Assembly (NCBI RefSeq): GCF_017355915.2
Contig: NZ_JAFEUV020000002.1
Span: forward strand, 620,001 to 684,000
Origin: Telluribacter roseus
Lineage (GTDB): Bacteria > Bacteroidota > Bacteroidia > Cytophagales > Spirosomataceae
Direction of reading: 5' to 3'
DNA: 64,000 bases
The position numbers and the translations under genes are program-made. Shown here in pieces: positions 25,281-33,984 of the stretch. Every line of letters begins with the position of its first letter. Within the stretch, counting starts at the first letter, position 1. The notes under the pieces were generated by a model. The model made no database searches. It was not told where the DNA came from and worked only from the letters and a program-made list of their open reading frames with translations.

Positions 25281-27656
25281 ATGATCAAAAACTACCTCAA
25301 AATCGCCTGGCGTAACCTTTTGAAGAACAAGGTGTACTCCTTTATTAACATCATGGGACTGACCGTCGGTATGTCGGCCTGCTTCCTGATCTTCATCTAT
25401 GTCAATTTTGAGTTGAGCTATGATGCCTTCCACTCCAAAGCCGACCGAATCTACCGGTTGGTAACAGACATAAAAACGCCTTCCGAAACCATTAATACCT
25501 CGGCTACCTCCTGGGCCTTTGCTCCGGCTATCAAGGCTGATCTGCCCGAGGTGGAAGCCTTTACCCGGGTGAGTGGCGAAAGCCTGCTGGTCAGGAAGGG
25601 AGACATCAAGTTCCAGGAAGAAAATTCGGCTTATGCCGACTCCTCTCTTTTTCAGGTATTCGACTTTGAGCTGATCAAGGGAAATCCCAAAACGGCTCTG
25701 AAAGAGCAGTTAAGTATCGTACTTTCCGAAAAAGCCGCCGAAAAGTACTTTGGCAAAGAGGACCCCATAGGCCAGAACCTACTGCTAACTGGCGAAGGGC
25801 TGGTAGCGACGGTAACGGGCGTAATGAAAAATATACCTGAGAACTCGCAGGTAAAAGCGGATGTCTTTGTTTCCATGTCAACCTTTACCCAGCGGTTTGC
25901 CAAGGGTATTGATGATCAGTGGGGCAACTTTGGGGCTTCGACTTACCTGTTGCTGAAGCCCGGTACTACCGGAAGTACGCTGGAGAAAAAGCTTCCGGCT
26001 TTTCTGGAAACCCGGGCCGGTAAGCTGATGAAGGATAACAAGATGCACTACACGCTGTTTCTGGAACCGCTCAGAGACATATACCTGCACTCCACCCGTG
26101 AGAGCCAGGGCAATGCCAACAACGTGTACATCTTCTCCATAGTGGCGGTCTTTATTCTGCTGATTGCCTGTATCAACTTCGTAAACCTGACCACCGCCCG
26201 CTCGGCCGAACGGGCCAAGGAGGTAGGGGTACGTAAGGTAGTAGGCGCCCCCCGGGCGCTGCTGGCGCGGCAGTTTATCGCGGAGTCCATCCTGCTGTGT
26301 ATGATTGCCTTTGTACTTTCTATACTACTTTCTGCCCTGCTGATCCCGCTGTTCAACGATCTGGCGGGTAAGACCATCAGTACCGGCATTCTTGATAATG
26401 GACTGTATGTACTGGGCATGTTCATTGCCTCTATTCTCATTGGTATACTGGCAGGTTTCTATCCGGCTCTGGTCCTATCTTCCTTTGAGCCAATAGTCGT
26501 CCTGAAAGGTCGTTTTGCCACCAGTGTTCGTGGTATCTTGCTACGTAAGGGGCTGGTAGCGGCTCAGTTCGCTATTTCCATTGCCCTGATCATTGCTACT
26601 ATTATTGTCTTTACCCAGATGAACTACATGCGGGATCGTGATCTGGGTTTCAGTAAAGACCAGATGCTGATTGTGAACACGCAGGGTGACCCGGCCAAGG
26701 TTAATTTTAAGGAGTCGCTGGCTTCAATACCGGGTGTTATGTCTACCGCTCTTTCGTCCAGCGTACCGGGTGGTGGTAATCCCGGAGCTTACTCCGAAAT
26801 AGAAAACAAGAGCGGCGATCTGCAGATCGCTAACCTGGACCTGTACTTCGTTGACTTTGATTATATTCCTCACTATAAATTAAAAATGGCCGCCGGACGG
26901 CCCTTCTCACGGGAGTTTGGGACGGATACTACCCAGGCCATGGTCATGAACGAAGCGGCCACCAAGTTATTCGGGTACAGTACGCCGGAGGAAGCCATCG
27001 GCCGCCGATTTAAACAGTGGGGACGTGAGGGTAAAATTGTCGGAGTAATTAAGGATTTTCATTTCCGGTCCTTGCAGGAAAAAATCAAGCCCCTCACCAT
27101 GCGCATAGAGCCCGGGGGAAGCAGCCTGGTATCGGTAAAACTGGCAGGTGGTAACATTCCCGAAACCATCAAGGCCGTAGAAGCCAAATGGAACCAGCTG
27201 GTACCTAACCGGCCGTTCAGCTACTACTTCATGGACGAGTTCTTTGACCGGCAGTACCGCAGCGAAGAGCGTTTTGAGAAGCTATTCCTAAACTTTGCTA
27301 TCCTGGCTATTTTTATCTCTTGTCTGGGGCTGCTGGGGCTGGCATCATACAGTACCCTGCAGCGCACTAAGGAAATTGGAGTACGCAAAGTAATGGGCGC
27401 TTCGATCGGCAGCATCGTAGGGCTGCTTTCTAAAGATTTCCTGAAGCTGGTACTGATTGCCTTCCTCATTGCCTCACCCATTGCCTGGTACTTCATGTCC
27501 GAGTGGCTGCAAAACTTTGAGTACAGGACCGATATCCACTGGTGGGTATTCCTGGTAGCTGCGGTTATGGCCGTGACCATTGCCTTTGCCACCGTCAGTT
27601 TCCAGAGTATCAAAGCCGCGCTGATGAACCCGGTGAAATCGCTGCGGAGTGAGTAA
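25281..27656 (+). CDS. FtsX/MacB-type ABC permease (permease 4)
   Basis: A 791-residue orphan permease with no ATPase or adaptor gene adjacent. Coupling motifs are KEVGVRKVVGA (about 313) and KEIGVRKVMGA (about 697). The first periplasmic domain is compact and the second includes GRRFKQWGREGKIVGVIKDFHF, the conserved VVG-V-x-K-D-F-H strand of the family. It is preceded by the enhancer dyads and sigma-54-like element and, further up, by the outer-membrane barrel gene. It should use the ATPase encoded at 13939, or another encoded outside the window. Confidence 0.9.
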   Translation: MIKNYLKIAWRNLLKNKVYSFINIMGLTVGMSACFLIFIYVNFELSYDAFHSKADRIYRLVTDIKTPSETINTSATSWAFAPAIKADLPEVEAFTRVSGESLLVRKGDIKFQEENSAYADSSLFQVFDFELIKGNPKTALKEQLSIVLSEKAAEKYFGKEDPIGQNLLLTGEGLVATVTGVMKNIPENSQVKADVFVSMSTFTQRFAKGIDDQWGNFGASTYLLLKPGTTGSTLEKKLPAFLETRAGKLMKDNKMHYTLFLEPLRDIYLHSTRESQGNANNVYIFSIVAVFILLIACINFVNLTTARSAERAKEVGVRKVVGAPRALLARQFIAESILLCMIAFVLSILLSALLIPLFNDLAGKTISTGILDNGLYVLGMFIASILIGILAGFYPALVLSSFEPIVVLKGRFATSVRGILLRKGLVAAQFAISIALIIATIIVFTQMNYMRDRDLGFSKDQMLIVNTQGDPAKVNFKESLASIPGVMSTALSSSVPGGGNPGAYSEIENKSGDLQIANLDLYFVDFDYIPHYKLKMAAGRPFSREFGTDTTQAMVMNEAATKLFGYSTPEEAIGRRFKQWGREGKIVGVIKDFHFRSLQEKIKPLTMRIEPGGSSLVSVKLAGGNIPETIKAVEAKWNQLVPNRPFSYYFMDEFFDRQYRSEERFEKLFLNFAILAIFISCLGLLGLASYSTLQRTKEIGVRKVMGASIGSIVGLLSKDFLKLVLIAFLIASPIAWYFMSEWLQNFEYRTDIHWWVFLVAAVMAVTIAFATVSFQSIKAALMNPVKSLRSE

Positions 27657-27698
27657 TGTAGGAGGAAAGTGCCGAAAGTACATGTACGATCGGTGACT

Positions 27699-27750
27699 AC
27701 ATTATCCCTTCCTCCGCACGGCGGCCACCGCTTGGAGGAAGGGATAATGT
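27699..27750. terminator. Bidirectional terminator between permease 4 and the PIN gene
   Basis: Seventeen-base perfect arms (ACATTATCCCTTCCTCC at 27699-27715 and its complement at 27734-27750) between convergent genes. The 18-base loop is GC-rich (GCACGGCGGCCACCGCTT) and contains a variant of the 14-bp insert seen at 50959, 53649 and 61301. Confidence 0.7.
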
Positions 27751-27757
27751 AGAGATA

Positions 27758-28186
27758 CTATGATACGAAGTCAGATTGATACCGTTGCTCAAATTCTTCG
27801 TAGCGAAGTACCTGAATGGGAGGGAAGTCGATGGTTTTGATCTGGTGAATATGGCGGTCGTTGCTTACGATATAGTCAGACTGGCTGGCAAGGAAGCAAT
27901 CAATAAACTTATTGTCATCTTTGTCACTTTCAATGAGCTGCCACAGATACGATGGATTAAATAGGTGGATATTTGGAAGCATTAGCAAGAAGTCCAGTGT
28001 TGTATCGGTTCGCTGAAGACCATAGCGTAAGGCTATCTGTTCCTGGTACTCTATTAGAATTTCGTTTGATACGGCCAATTCATATTTCCCCTGAATTAGG
28101 GACTGATATAACCAGTGGTACTTATAGTGGGGAGCCAGAGATACCAAAAAGACGTTGGTGTCCAGAACAACGCGAAGTTTATTCAT
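27758..28186 (-). CDS. PIN-domain toxin of a type II toxin-antitoxin pair
   Basis: A 142-residue PIN-fold ribonuclease. Acidic metal-binding residues are Asp9 (VVLDTNVF), Glu46 (ILIEYQEQ), Asp90/91 and Asp96 (DDNKFIDCF), and Asp110 (SNDRHI). It belongs to the putative-toxin PIN family that cleaves RNA when freed from its antitoxin. Its ATG overlaps the upstream gene's stop by 8 bases, so translation is coupled. It lies convergent to permease 4. Confidence 0.85.
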   Translation of the reverse strand: MNKLRVVLDTNVFLVSLAPHYKYHWLYQSLIQGKYELAVSNEILIEYQEQIALRYGLQRTDTTLDFLLMLPNIHLFNPSYLWQLIESDKDDNKFIDCFLASQSDYIVSNDRHIHQIKTIDFPPIQVLRYEEFEQRYQSDFVS

Positions 28187-28376
28187 TGAGCCAGCGGTCG
28201 AGGTCCTCTTCGGTAATGTTTTTTTCGGAGACTGCCTGTTCTACTTTACCGATAAGCTTATCTGAGAAGTAGTCAGCAAGCAATTTTCTGATGGCAAGAA
28301 GGTCCTTTTCGTCTGGCTGAAAAGAATATACATTCAGTAATTCGAGTTGCAGAGAGCTTAATTTCTGATTTTCCAT
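28179..28376 (-). CDS. Antitoxin of the PIN pair
   Basis: A 65-residue acidic protein starting [19 protein letters not shown], with [14 protein letters not shown] and a C-terminal [12 protein letters not shown]. This small protein type is found paired with PIN toxins in Bacteroidota; the N-terminal part probably binds DNA and the C-terminus the toxin. The ATG at 28374-28376 was preferred to an upstream in-frame start at 28436, whose extra 20 residues are hydrophobic and unlike the family. The 8-base overlap with the toxin gene supports the pairing. Confidence 0.75.
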   Translation of the reverse strand: MENQKLSSLQLELLNVYSFQPDEKDLLAIRKLLADYFSDKLIGKVEQAVSEKNITEEDLDRWLNE

Positions 28377-28424
28377 ACCATTCCATTTGATATATAACAA
28401 AAATACTAAAAAATCGGGCGAGAC

Positions 28425-28452
28425 GTAGAGACGCAAGATATTGCGTCTCTAC
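28425..28452. repeat. GTAGAGACGC palindromic repeat, copy 1
   Basis: Twelve-base arms GTAGAGACGCAA and TTGCGTCTCTAC around GATA. An almost identical element (loop GATT) is at 61450-61477. Both lie in leaders just before a permease gene. I recall similar palindromes dispersed in cyanobacteria and Bacteroidota. Confidence 0.8.
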
Positions 28453-28511
28453 AATCTATTTTAAGCTAAAACTACCAGCTAATAGCCAATGTCTACCAGC
28501 TAGCAAAGCTC

Positions 28512-30962
28512 ATGATTAAAAACTACTTCAAAATAGCCTGGCGGAACTTATGGGGCCAGAAAGTGCTCTCCTTTATCAACATTATTGGTCTGACGGTGGG
28601 GCTGACCTGCTGCTTTCTGATTGGTATCTTCGTACGGCACGAATTGAGCTACGACCAGTTCCAGGAGCGCTTTGACCGTATATACCGCATTACCTACCTG
28701 CCCCGCTTCGCGGGTCTGGAGCAGCCGCTGGCCCTGACGCCCCCACCGGTATCACCACTGCTGGCCGAGACATTCTCGGAAGTAGAAACTTCTGCCCGGA
28801 TGTTCCGGAGTCCGGCTACGGTGGAGGTGAAGCAGTCGGGAGCTAATGCCGCCGCCAAGTACGACGAAGAACAACTTTACTTTACTGACCCGGCTATTCT
28901 GGATATTTTCTCCTTTGAGTTTGTAAAAGGAAATCCGCGGGAGGCGCTGCGGGATAAATTCTCCATAGTACTTACCGAGAAAACCGCACATAGGTACTTT
29001 GGCGAAGGAGACCCCATGGGGCAGACTCTCATCTACGAAGGCAAGTACCCTATGAAGGTGAGTGGTGTAGTCAAAGACTTCCCCGACAACTCCCACATTC
29101 ACCCGGAGCTACTGGCCAACTACGAAACCATGTACGCCACCGAAACTGAGCGGGCGCGAGAGAACCTGCCCTATAACTGGGTGATTTCGCACTCCTATAC
29201 CTACGTACTGCTGCGTCCAGGCCGCTCGCCCGACGGGGTCAATGCCCGTTTTCCGCAGTTCATCAAAGCCCATGCTGATGCCCAGGTGGCCGATGGCATT
29301 GATTACATGCTGGAGCCTATGCGTGACTTCTACCTACGCACCCGGACAGACAATACCCCCGAGCCTGTAGGTAGTATGTCGCGGCTGTACGTGTTCCTGG
29401 GGATTGCCGGGCTTACGCTCCTGATCGCCTGCATCAACTTCATCAACCTCTCGACGGCCCGCTCCCTGAAGCGTGCCAAAGAGGTTGGTATCCGTAAGGT
29501 ACTGGGCAGCCAGAAGCAGCAGCTGGTGTTGCAGTTTCTGGGAGAGTCGCTGCTGCTGAGTGGGATGGCGCTGGTGCTGGCACTGGTGCTGATTGGTGGG
29601 TTGCTACCGGTCCTGAATCAGCTGACCGACAAACAGCTGACCATGGAGTACTTCCTGAACGATGCCCTGCTGATGCTCCTGTTTGTAGGCATAGCCCTGG
29701 GCGCGGGTGTACTGTCGGGTATCTATCCGGCTTTTGTGGTGTCCGGTTTCCAGCCGGTCACGACCTTGAAAGGCAACTTCCTGAGCGGCAAGGCGCGTGG
29801 TGGTATGTTGCGTCAGGTACTACTGGGGGTACAGTTTGTGACGTCGGTGGCGCTGATCATTGGTACCCTGGTGATGTGGCGACAATTAGACTACTTACAG
29901 AATCAGCCGCTGGGCTTCAACAAAGACTTTATCATTACTGCTAATATCCGCAACCCTAAGATTACCAATGTATTCGCCACCGCTTCCGACAGCAGCTACC
30001 AGCGATTAAGTACCTTCCGCGAAGTACTGACGCAGAATCCGCAGGTTGAGGCGGTGACGCTATCAAGCCAGCCGTTGGGCAATGGTAGCGTACGGCGCAA
30101 CGTAGTACCCGAAGGCCGCACTGCCGAGGACAACCTGTTCGTGTCGGTGCTGGCCGTGGACTATAACTTTGCTGATACCTACGGTTTGCAACTGGTAGCC
30201 GGGCGGGATTTTTCGGAGCAGTACGGCACCGATAAAACCGAAGGGTACCTGATCAATGAAACCGCCGTGAAGGAATTTGGCTGGCCCTCGCCCGAAGCGG
30301 CAGTCGGAAAATCGCTCAATGTGGAAGGCCGGTCCGGTCGGGTAGTGGGTGTACTGAAGGACTTTCATAACCAGTCGCTGTACGGGCCTATCACCAGCCA
30401 GGTAATGAGCATCGTGCAGCCCCAGTTGACGCTGGTGTCCATAAAGCTCCGCCCCAACCAGGTGGAGACGACCCTGAAGCAGGTACAGGCCGAGTGGGAT
30501 AAGTACTTCCCCGAAAAGAGCTTCGACTACGAATTTGTAGATCAGAACCTGGCGCAGCTCTACGACCGCGAGCAGCGCCGCAGTACCCTCATCGGCTACT
30601 TCGCCGGACTGGCTATCCTTATTTCTTGTCTGGGTCTATACGGCCTTATATCGCTGGTGACGCAGCAGAAAACGCGCGAAATAGGTATCCGTAAAGTACT
30701 GGGGGCGAGTGTGGGAAGCGTGGTGCTTATGCTTTCCAGAGACTTTGTACTACTGGTGCTGGTGGCGATGGTCATTGCCTCGCCCATTGCCTGGTACTTC
30801 ATGGATAAGTGGCTGGCCGACTTTGCCTACAAGATTAACATGGAGTGGTGGATGTTCGTAGTGGCCGGCCTGCTGGTGACGGTAATTGCGTTGGTGACGG
30901 TTTCATTTCAGTCTGTCAAGGCAGCTTTGATGAATCCGGTAAAAAGCTTGCGAAGTGATTAA
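28512..30962 (+). CDS. FtsX/MacB-type ABC permease (permease 5)
   Basis: An 816-residue orphan permease. Coupling motifs are KEVGIRKVLGS (about 323) and REIGIRKVLGA (about 721). The first periplasmic domain is longer than in permeases 1-4, with an insert around 75-100. The second half replaces the usual LFGLAA(F/Y) helix with LYGLISLVTQQKTREIG. Start ATG 28512 gives MIKNYFKIAWRNLWGQK. No enhancer dyads precede it; its leader holds the GTAGAGACGC palindrome and a CTAAT-rich stretch. It could be read from a weak promoter in the gap or from the antitoxin side. Confidence 0.9.
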   Translation: MIKNYFKIAWRNLWGQKVLSFINIIGLTVGLTCCFLIGIFVRHELSYDQFQERFDRIYRITYLPRFAGLEQPLALTPPPVSPLLAETFSEVETSARMFRSPATVEVKQSGANAAAKYDEEQLYFTDPAILDIFSFEFVKGNPREALRDKFSIVLTEKTAHRYFGEGDPMGQTLIYEGKYPMKVSGVVKDFPDNSHIHPELLANYETMYATETERARENLPYNWVISHSYTYVLLRPGRSPDGVNARFPQFIKAHADAQVADGIDYMLEPMRDFYLRTRTDNTPEPVGSMSRLYVFLGIAGLTLLIACINFINLSTARSLKRAKEVGIRKVLGSQKQQLVLQFLGESLLLSGMALVLALVLIGGLLPVLNQLTDKQLTMEYFLNDALLMLLFVGIALGAGVLSGIYPAFVVSGFQPVTTLKGNFLSGKARGGMLRQVLLGVQFVTSVALIIGTLVMWRQLDYLQNQPLGFNKDFIITANIRNPKITNVFATASDSSYQRLSTFREVLTQNPQVEAVTLSSQPLGNGSVRRNVVPEGRTAEDNLFVSVLAVDYNFADTYGLQLVAGRDFSEQYGTDKTEGYLINETAVKEFGWPSPEAAVGKSLNVEGRSGRVVGVLKDFHNQSLYGPITSQVMSIVQPQLTLVSIKLRPNQVETTLKQVQAEWDKYFPEKSFDYEFVDQNLAQLYDREQRRSTLIGYFAGLAILISCLGLYGLISLVTQQKTREIGIRKVLGASVGSVVLMLSRDFVLLVLVAMVIASPIAWYFMDKWLADFAYKINMEWWMFVVAGLLVTVIALVTVSFQSVKAALMNPVKSLRSD

Positions 30963-31005
30963 TGGAGAATTAAGGATTTTTAATTCATTATGAAGGAATA
31001 GAAGA

Positions 31006-31170
31006 GGTGTCGCACCTACGGATCTTTTGTTGGCAGGCTACTTTTATTTCTACTAAAGTACCGTCCCTTCGAGGCTGGCTAGCAGTATTTAGCCCCGGAG
31101 TGGCACAACTTAAGTAGAAACATTAAAAAAGTCATAGTAAAAGCTCCATAGGAGCGGTACCATTCAACTT
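31006..31170. repeat. Dispersed intergenic repeat (AGCCCCGGAG / GAGCGGTACC type)
   Basis: Contains GTCGCACCTACGGAT, TTTCTACTAAAGTACCGTCC, TTAGCCCCGGAGTGGCACAA, TAGAAAC and AGCTCCATAGGAGCGG. The TTTCTACTAAAGTACCG block and the AGCCCCGG block recur at 61170-61380. I recall closely similar elements (AGCCCCGTAGGGGCG, TTTCTACAAA) scattered between genes in many Cytophagales genomes. Each segment is a small hairpin, so it may be a MITE- or REP-like array. Confidence 0.65.
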
Positions 31171-31290
31171 TTTCATACACTATTCATAAATAATAAAAGG
31201 TAATAAGATAATGAATTGGTAATGGTAACTTATTGGTATTAAAGGTGTTAGCTACTTTTACATTTCCTTAACACTCTTTTACGCGCGTTA

Positions 31291-31322
31291 TTGAGCCTTT
31301 GAAATAGCAGCCGTTACATTTG
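31291..31322 (+). promoter_or_regulatory. Bacteroidota -33/-7 promoter of the 31348 operon
   Basis: TTG at 31291-31293, a 21-base spacer, then TACATTTG at 31315-31322, fitting the TTG-N17-23-TAnnTTTG consensus of the primary sigma. Predicted start is near 31329, 19 bases before the ATG. Confidence 0.65.
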
Positions 31323-31347
31323 TCCGGTACACTAAATTTTTACCAAA

Positions 31348-31758
31348 ATGAAAATCAAGACCGGACTTATGTTTCTGGTGGCTTACGCACTGCTGAACAG
31401 CCTGACCTACGCCCAGGACCCATTCAAACACTGCACCGCCGCTTTTCTGGGTACTCAACTGGTGGTAGACGAGTACAGCCCTAAAGGCAAATGCGTACTG
31501 CTCGCTACTTCGGTAGGTGTCCTCACCGTTCAGACCGTTGATTTGTCTGCTGATAAGGTTAGCCGGGTGGCTGAGATCTTCTTCAAGGTTGCGATCAGGG
31601 ATAAGGAAACCAATACACTGGCGATGTACTCGAAAGAGGATTTTAAGCAGGTCGATATTCAAAAGGTACTGACCCGGTGCAAGCGGGGCGACTCCATTGT
31701 CCTGCTTTCCGTGAATAACCAGTACGCATTACCTCACAACGAAATCCTGATCCAATGA
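31348..31758 (+). CDS. Secreted protein of unknown function (GldM-tail-like)
   Basis: A 136-residue protein with signal peptide ending TYAQ. The mature part ends with QVDIQKVLTRCKRGDSIVLLSVNNQY, a pattern (V-x-I-x-x-(V/I)-L-x-x-x-x-x-GD) echoed in the next gene. I do not recognise the family firmly; the strand pattern is reminiscent of Ig-like tails in gliding-type proteins. It overlaps the next gene by 4 bases (ATGA), so the pair are translationally coupled. Likely periplasmic. Confidence 0.7.
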   Translation: MKIKTGLMFLVAYALLNSLTYAQDPFKHCTAAFLGTQLVVDEYSPKGKCVLLATSVGVLTVQTVDLSADKVSRVAEIFFKVAIRDKETNTLAMYSKEDFKQVDIQKVLTRCKRGDSIVLLSVNNQYALPHNEILIQ

Positions 31759-32204
31759 AAAAGCACCTGATTGTAAAGATAGCTATACTGGCGGCGCTGG
31801 TGGCCGGTACCTGTGGGTTTGGTCGGACGGAGGTAGAGGGTCTTAACGAAACTTCTGTTCTGCTAAACGGTAAGCCGCTGTATGCTGCCAGCCTGTCGGT
31901 CGGGAGTCGGGGTACTCTGGCTGTAGTAGTGGCCGATCCTGAAACGGATGAAGCCGTTAAAATTCCCTTCCGAATATACGTGAAACGGGGTACAGCGGTA
32001 GTGAGTCTAACGGGCTCCGATTTTGGCCAGCCGCTGCGGGAGGTGGAACTGGGCAAGATACTGGCGCATGCCCAGGCGGGGGATGAACTGGTGATTGAGC
32101 CAACGGAGAAAAGTCAGATAGAGGCAAGGCGGGTAATCCGGGTAAATGGTTTTCCGTTTTGTAACTGGCTGCTTTTGCGGAACAAAACCGGCGACGGTTG
32201 CTAG
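31755..32204 (+). CDS. Secreted protein of unknown function, paired with 31348
   Basis: 149 residues with an N-terminal hydrophobic signal (ILAALVAGTCGFG). The mature part has SVLLNGKPLYAASLSVGSR and REVELGKILAHAQAGDELVIEP, which parallels the C-terminal pattern of the preceding protein, so the two are probably diverged paralogues or partners. Two Cys near the C-terminus (FCNWLL and DGC) could form a disulfide. The ATGA overlap with the upstream stop indicates one operon leading into the membrane-anchored regulator 41 bases downstream. Confidence 0.68.
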   Translation: MKKHLIVKIAILAALVAGTCGFGRTEVEGLNETSVLLNGKPLYAASLSVGSRGTLAVVVADPETDEAVKIPFRIYVKRGTAVVSLTGSDFGQPLREVELGKILAHAQAGDELVIEPTEKSQIEARRVIRVNGFPFCNWLLLRNKTGDGC

Positions 32205-32245
32205 ATCAGGTACTTAATGGTTTGAATTGATGTATTAAAAAATCT

Positions 32246-33166
32246 ATGGGAAAGGTCGTAGTGGGCACCGTACTGTTGCTGTCGATGCTGTTGTTTGCGC
32301 AATTTGTCAGACTGGCTCCCGAAGATAATCGGCGGGAGGATAGACGTCAGTTTGCGCAGAAGGCAGACCTGGCCCTGCGGCGTACAGCCCACCACCTGCT
32401 GCTGGAACGGGGCGACTCCACTACTCTGATCCCGCCAGTGCGCCACGTCAGCGCTACGACTTACAGCATTCAACTGGAAGAGTCCTTTGATTATGACCGA
32501 ATCCCGGCCCTGCTGCAGGAGTCGCTCACCCTTCACCGCCTCAGTGTCGGGTACAACGTGGCCGTGCTGGATTGTGAAAAGGGTGAAGTGCAACTGGGCT
32601 ATAATATTCTTGATTTTACCGAGGCAGGCAAAGTACCCTGTACCGGCCGGCAACAGGCAGGTGGTTGTCACCTGCTGCAGGTAACCTTCGCTGCGCCCGA
32701 GGCCGCTCCCGCACCAACGCCCGCACCGGTAGGCATGTGGTGGGCGGGGACACTGGGCTTTTTGCTGGCGTCGGTTGGTGGACTGGTATGGTACCGAAGT
32801 ACGCGCACAAAGAGCCCGGCTACCGCTCCTGCTCTCCCGGATAAGGAGCGCCCGGCTGGCATACCGATCGGGCAAATACTTTTTCACCCTGCCGACCAGT
32901 CAATGGAAGTGGCAGGTACCCGCCAGTCGCTCACCTACCGTGAGGCCAAGCTGCTGCACCTTTTCGCCATCCATCCCAACCAACTGCTCGAACGTGACTT
33001 TATCCTAAAATCAGTCTGGGAGGATGAGGGAGTCATTGTAGGCAGGAGTGTGGATGTGTTTGTATCGCGGCTTCGTAAGCTTTTACAACCCGACTCCAGT
33101 GTCCGTCTCGTGGCAGTACACGGGGTGGGCTACAGGCTGGAGGTACGCGCGGAAGGAGAGGTGTGA
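32246..33166 (+). CDS. ToxR-like membrane-anchored winged-helix regulator
   Basis: 306 residues with an unusual layout. A membrane segment at the N-terminus (about 3-20) is followed by a periplasmic sensor region (about 21-160) with three Cys (near 109, 131 and 140) and a Pro/Ala-rich linker. A second membrane helix (WWAGTLGFLLASVGGLVWY, about 165-183) leads to a cytoplasmic OmpR/PhoB-type winged helix (LTYREAKLLHLFAIHPNQLLER, VDVFVSRLRKLL and VAVHGVGYRLEV). It has no receiver domain. It is thus a one-component transmembrane regulator like ToxR/CadC but with the DNA-binding domain at the C-terminus. The small secreted proteins upstream may feed its sensor domain, or be its targets. Function inferred from architecture. 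Confidence 0.82.
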   Translation: MGKVVVGTVLLLSMLLFAQFVRLAPEDNRREDRRQFAQKADLALRRTAHHLLLERGDSTTLIPPVRHVSATTYSIQLEESFDYDRIPALLQESLTLHRLSVGYNVAVLDCEKGEVQLGYNILDFTEAGKVPCTGRQQAGGCHLLQVTFAAPEAAPAPTPAPVGMWWAGTLGFLLASVGGLVWYRSTRTKSPATAPALPDKERPAGIPIGQILFHPADQSMEVAGTRQSLTYREAKLLHLFAIHPNQLLERDFILKSVWEDEGVIVGRSVDVFVSRLRKLLQPDSSVRLVAVHGVGYRLEVRAEGEV

Positions 33167-33212
33167 GTACTTTAAAGAGCAACTTTTACATTAACCTATA
33201 TACTCCTTAGCC

Positions 33213-33890
33213 ATGAAACATCTCCTGACAGTAGTAGTGCTCTGCACGCTGGTTCAATGGGTGGCGGTTCCGACTGCCAGCGCGCAAAAAAGAACGGAAC
33301 TGGATTTAACGCAGGTACTTAACTCTAACAAATACAAGGCTCAGAACCGGCAGGCAACTGTCCTGACCGGTGAATCAAGAAAAGCCATTCACATGGACGC
33401 CAAGCCCGGCGCGGGGATCATCTGGCTAAACGATGTAGAGTTTGGCAACGGCGAAATAGAATTTGACGTACGGGGTAAGGATGTGCTACAGCAGAGTTTT
33501 CTGGGGATAGCCTTTCACGGCAAAGATCTGGGGACCTACGATGCCATCTACTTCCGCCCCTTCAACTTCCGGTCCGATGACCCCGTCCGCCGCAGCCACA
33601 GCGTACAGTACATATCCATGCCCGGCTACGACTGGCCCAAGCTCCGCAGCGAATTTCCCGATAAGTATGAGCAACCCTTGGCCAACGCGCCCGACCCCAA
33701 CGGCTGGTTTCATGTAAAAGTAGTGGTCGCGTCGCCCAAGGTAAGTGTATTCGTCAACGGGGCTGAGCAGCCCAGCCTGGTGGTGGACAAGTTAAGTACT
33801 CAGCAGACGGGTTCGGTGGGGCTGTGGGTCGGGAATAATTCAGAAGGTGATTTTGCAAACCTGACCATTACACCGGCCGCTGGCCAATAA
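33213..33890 (+). CDS. Secreted concanavalin-like (LamG / DUF1080-type) protein
   Basis: 225 residues with signal peptide ending ASAQ. The mature part is a beta-sandwich with GIIWLNDVEFGNGEIEFDV, QSFLGIAFHG, FHVKVVVASPKVSVFVNG and a closing GSVGLWVGNNSEGDFANL. This is the pattern of LamG/3-keto-disaccharide-hydrolase-like domains that bind or cleave carbohydrates. No catalytic residues can be assigned. It starts 46 bases after the regulator gene and ends at a strong hairpin, so it is probably the last gene of the 31348-33890 unit. Confidence 0.75.
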   Translation: MKHLLTVVVLCTLVQWVAVPTASAQKRTELDLTQVLNSNKYKAQNRQATVLTGESRKAIHMDAKPGAGIIWLNDVEFGNGEIEFDVRGKDVLQQSFLGIAFHGKDLGTYDAIYFRPFNFRSDDPVRRSHSVQYISMPGYDWPKLRSEFPDKYEQPLANAPDPNGWFHVKVVVASPKVSVFVNGAEQPSLVVDKLSTQQTGSVGLWVGNNSEGDFANLTITPAAGQ

Positions 33891-33893
33891 TTA

Positions 33894-33938
33894 TCCCCTT
33901 TGGGAGCGGGTAAAGACTCGCTCCCAAAGGGGATTCTC
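33894..33938. terminator. Bidirectional terminator
   Basis: Fifteen-base perfect arms TCCCCTTTGGGAGCG (33894-33908) and its complement (33919-33933) with a 10-base loop, followed by TTCTC. It sits between convergent genes. Confidence 0.75.
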
Positions 33939-33984
33939 AGACTACAACTGCCTTAATCAAAAATATATAAGGGGTAGCACAGAA

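Noticed and set aside
31006-31170. Gap after permease 5 as a non-coding RNA gene
   Set aside because: Its hairpins match blocks in another gap and a known style of dispersed repeat, so a repeat is the simpler reading.
32201-32887. A 228-codon leftward frame across the ToxR-like regulator
   Set aside because: Antisense shadow; the sense frame has membrane helices and a winged-helix domain.
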